DNA of 64,000 bases, taken from contig CM051458.1 in assembly GCA_028274465.1 (NCBI GenBank), positions 54,735,253 through 54,799,252 on the forward strand, in the 5' to 3' direction. Each line of letters opens with the position of its first letter. Position 1 is the stretch's first letter. Positions 62,700-64,000 of the stretch are shown piece after piece. This DNA comes from Plantago ovata (lineage: Eukaryota; Streptophyta; Magnoliopsida; Lamiales; Plantaginaceae). Made by a program: the position numbers and the translations under genes. Below the pieces are notes generated by a model. The model was not told where the DNA came from. It ran no database searches and saw only the letters and a list, made by a program, of their open reading frames with translations.

Positions 62700-64000
62700 T
62701 TCTGTTGGTCCCTTTAATTAACAAGAAAAGACTAGAGGGGGGTGAATAGTCTTTTCAAACTTTCATCGTTTAAAACTTTCTCAGCAAGTGCTTATTACTT
62801 TTCAGTAATGAGTTTGCTGATACTTAACTTTCTCAGCAAGCGTAAGTTACTTTACAGTAGTTTGGTTTGCTGATACTTAAAATCAGAGAGCGGAAGTCTT
62901 TGATACAATAAGTGTTTTTTCAGTAAGTAAAGGTTTCAGCAAGTGATGTGAGTGACTGTGTACAGACAGATGTGAATTGCTGAAAGCTAAGTACAGAAAG
63001 TAAATCACACAAACACTTTTATAGTGGTATCTGAGAGTGGCGTAATCTCTCAACTAATCCACTTCGTCCTTTCTAGGACTGAATCCACTAAGATATGATT
63101 GAGGTTCCTTACAATCTCCTATCTAGAGCGATTCAATAGAAACCAAAGCACACTTGCTTTGTCTCCAACCTAATCTAGAGAACGTAACCTGTTCTCCACC
63201 AAACTTGGTACTTTTAATCAGCAAAACTATGCTCGATTAAGTTCCCCCTGAATATCACGCCTGAAAGGGTGTATTTTCAGTTAGAGAGTTTTGGGGTGAG
63301 ATAACTTAATTATAACTTATTCAGTTACAACAAGTAATCTAAGAAACACAACTTTGAATACTTTGCAGTAAACAAGTTTGATTGTTTCTGCTGTCAAAAC
63401 TTGTTCTTGTTCGAAAGAAAGAACACTTAACTAATTTCTTAGCTGAGTTTGTTTTACTTCTTCACAAGTAGCTTTTTCAAACGTTAAGTCTTGGAACGGA
63501 TCAATGGCAGATGTAGAGAGTTTGAAGGTATGTGAGTTTTAAGCACAAGTGAGAGTTTGATCACGTTGTTGACACACTTCAACTCTTCGCCGAATGACCT
63601 CTATTTATAGTGCAAGTAAGGAGCCGTTTGAATTTCAAATCCTAAGGCTTTTGTTCCTTAACATGTCACTATCTTGCTTTTGTACTTTCAGAAGCGTCTT
63701 TGTTTGTCTTCTAGTCTTCATGTCCTTCGCGTGTAAGCTTTGCATTTAATGCATATTTGAATAGAATTCAAACAGTAACATTGGAGCGCAAATTCAAGTA
63801 CTTTCAGCAAGGGTCACATATGTTCCATCAGCAAGTGATTAGTCTCAGTTTCAGCAAGCACAACCTACTTTGTCTTTCAGATTTTCACTTATGTAATGCT
63901 GTTGCTGAAATTTCCACTTTCTGAGCAACACGTGCCTTTGTAGATGCCAGTCTTCAGCAATCTTCTAGTCTTCAGATCTTCGAATTCTTCAAGTCTTCAG
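62700..64000. repeat. Unassigned repeat-like DNA rich in TTTCAGCAAGT
   Basis: Starts near AGACTAGAGGGGGGTGAATAG, a phrase I associate with plant retroelement DNA, and carries many dispersed copies of CAGCAAGT or its reverse complement. No reading frame stands out. It runs off the window; it may be a retroelement LTR or leader inserted in element C. Confidence 0.45.

Overview
The window is nuclear DNA from a flowering plant, almost certainly a eudicot. It has intron-rich genes with GT-AG junctions, AT-rich introns, plant-only genes (the phosphoinositide phosphatase SAC9, plastid-division protein PDV2, a class 1 phytoglobin) and a heavy load of plant transposons (Athila-like Ty3 elements, a Mutator-like transposase gene, Stowaway MITEs, a tRNA-derived SINE, a PIF/Harbinger-like element). 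I cannot name the species from sequence alone.

Layout. 1-11.8 kb: the 3' two-thirds or more of SAC9 (+), ending in an apparent one-base frameshift. 12.3-13.6 kb: a five-exon phytoglobin gene (-). 13.7-21.1 kb: a 7.4-kb TTA-flanked, GGCCCTG-ended element inserted about 54 bp upstream of the phytoglobin start codon. It carries introns and exons copied from a WDR12-like gene and from an RS-domain gene, and this cargo is tandemly duplicated (about 3.42 kb x 2). 21.5-25.2 kb: PDV2 (-), two exons around a 2.9-kb intron, with a SINE and a MITE upstream. 26.5-33.5 kb: a 15-exon gene (+) ending in a Ulp1/C48 cysteine-protease-like domain. 34.8-37.5 kb: a gene (+) with a B3-like domain at each end. 38.2-39.1 kb: a small GRF-zinc-finger/coiled-coil gene (-). 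39.45-51.75 kb: an Athila-like LTR retrotransposon (internal genes on -) with a 5-bp TSD, holding a second, truncated element inside it. 51.8-54.5 kb: a GTACTAG-rich repeat domain. 55.0-60.1 kb: a Mutator-like transposase gene (-), broken by stop codons, with a palindrome-rich transposon and a Stowaway MITE in one intron. 61.1-62.6 kb: the 5' LTR, primer-binding site and first gag codons of a third Athila-like element (+). 62.7-64 kb: unassigned repeat-like DNA.

How the parts relate. SAC9, phytoglobin and PDV2 are ordinary host genes and form a gene-rich left third. The right two-thirds is accessory DNA in which a Ulp1-like gene, a B3 gene, a GRF gene and a Mutator transposase lie near each other, separated by later LTR insertions. 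Two patterns stand out: trains of short, phase-1-symmetric exons shared by the adjacent Ulp1-like and B3 genes, and repeated single-base frame breaks at G/C runs in otherwise intact genes, which suggests that some breaks are consensus errors rather than real lesions.
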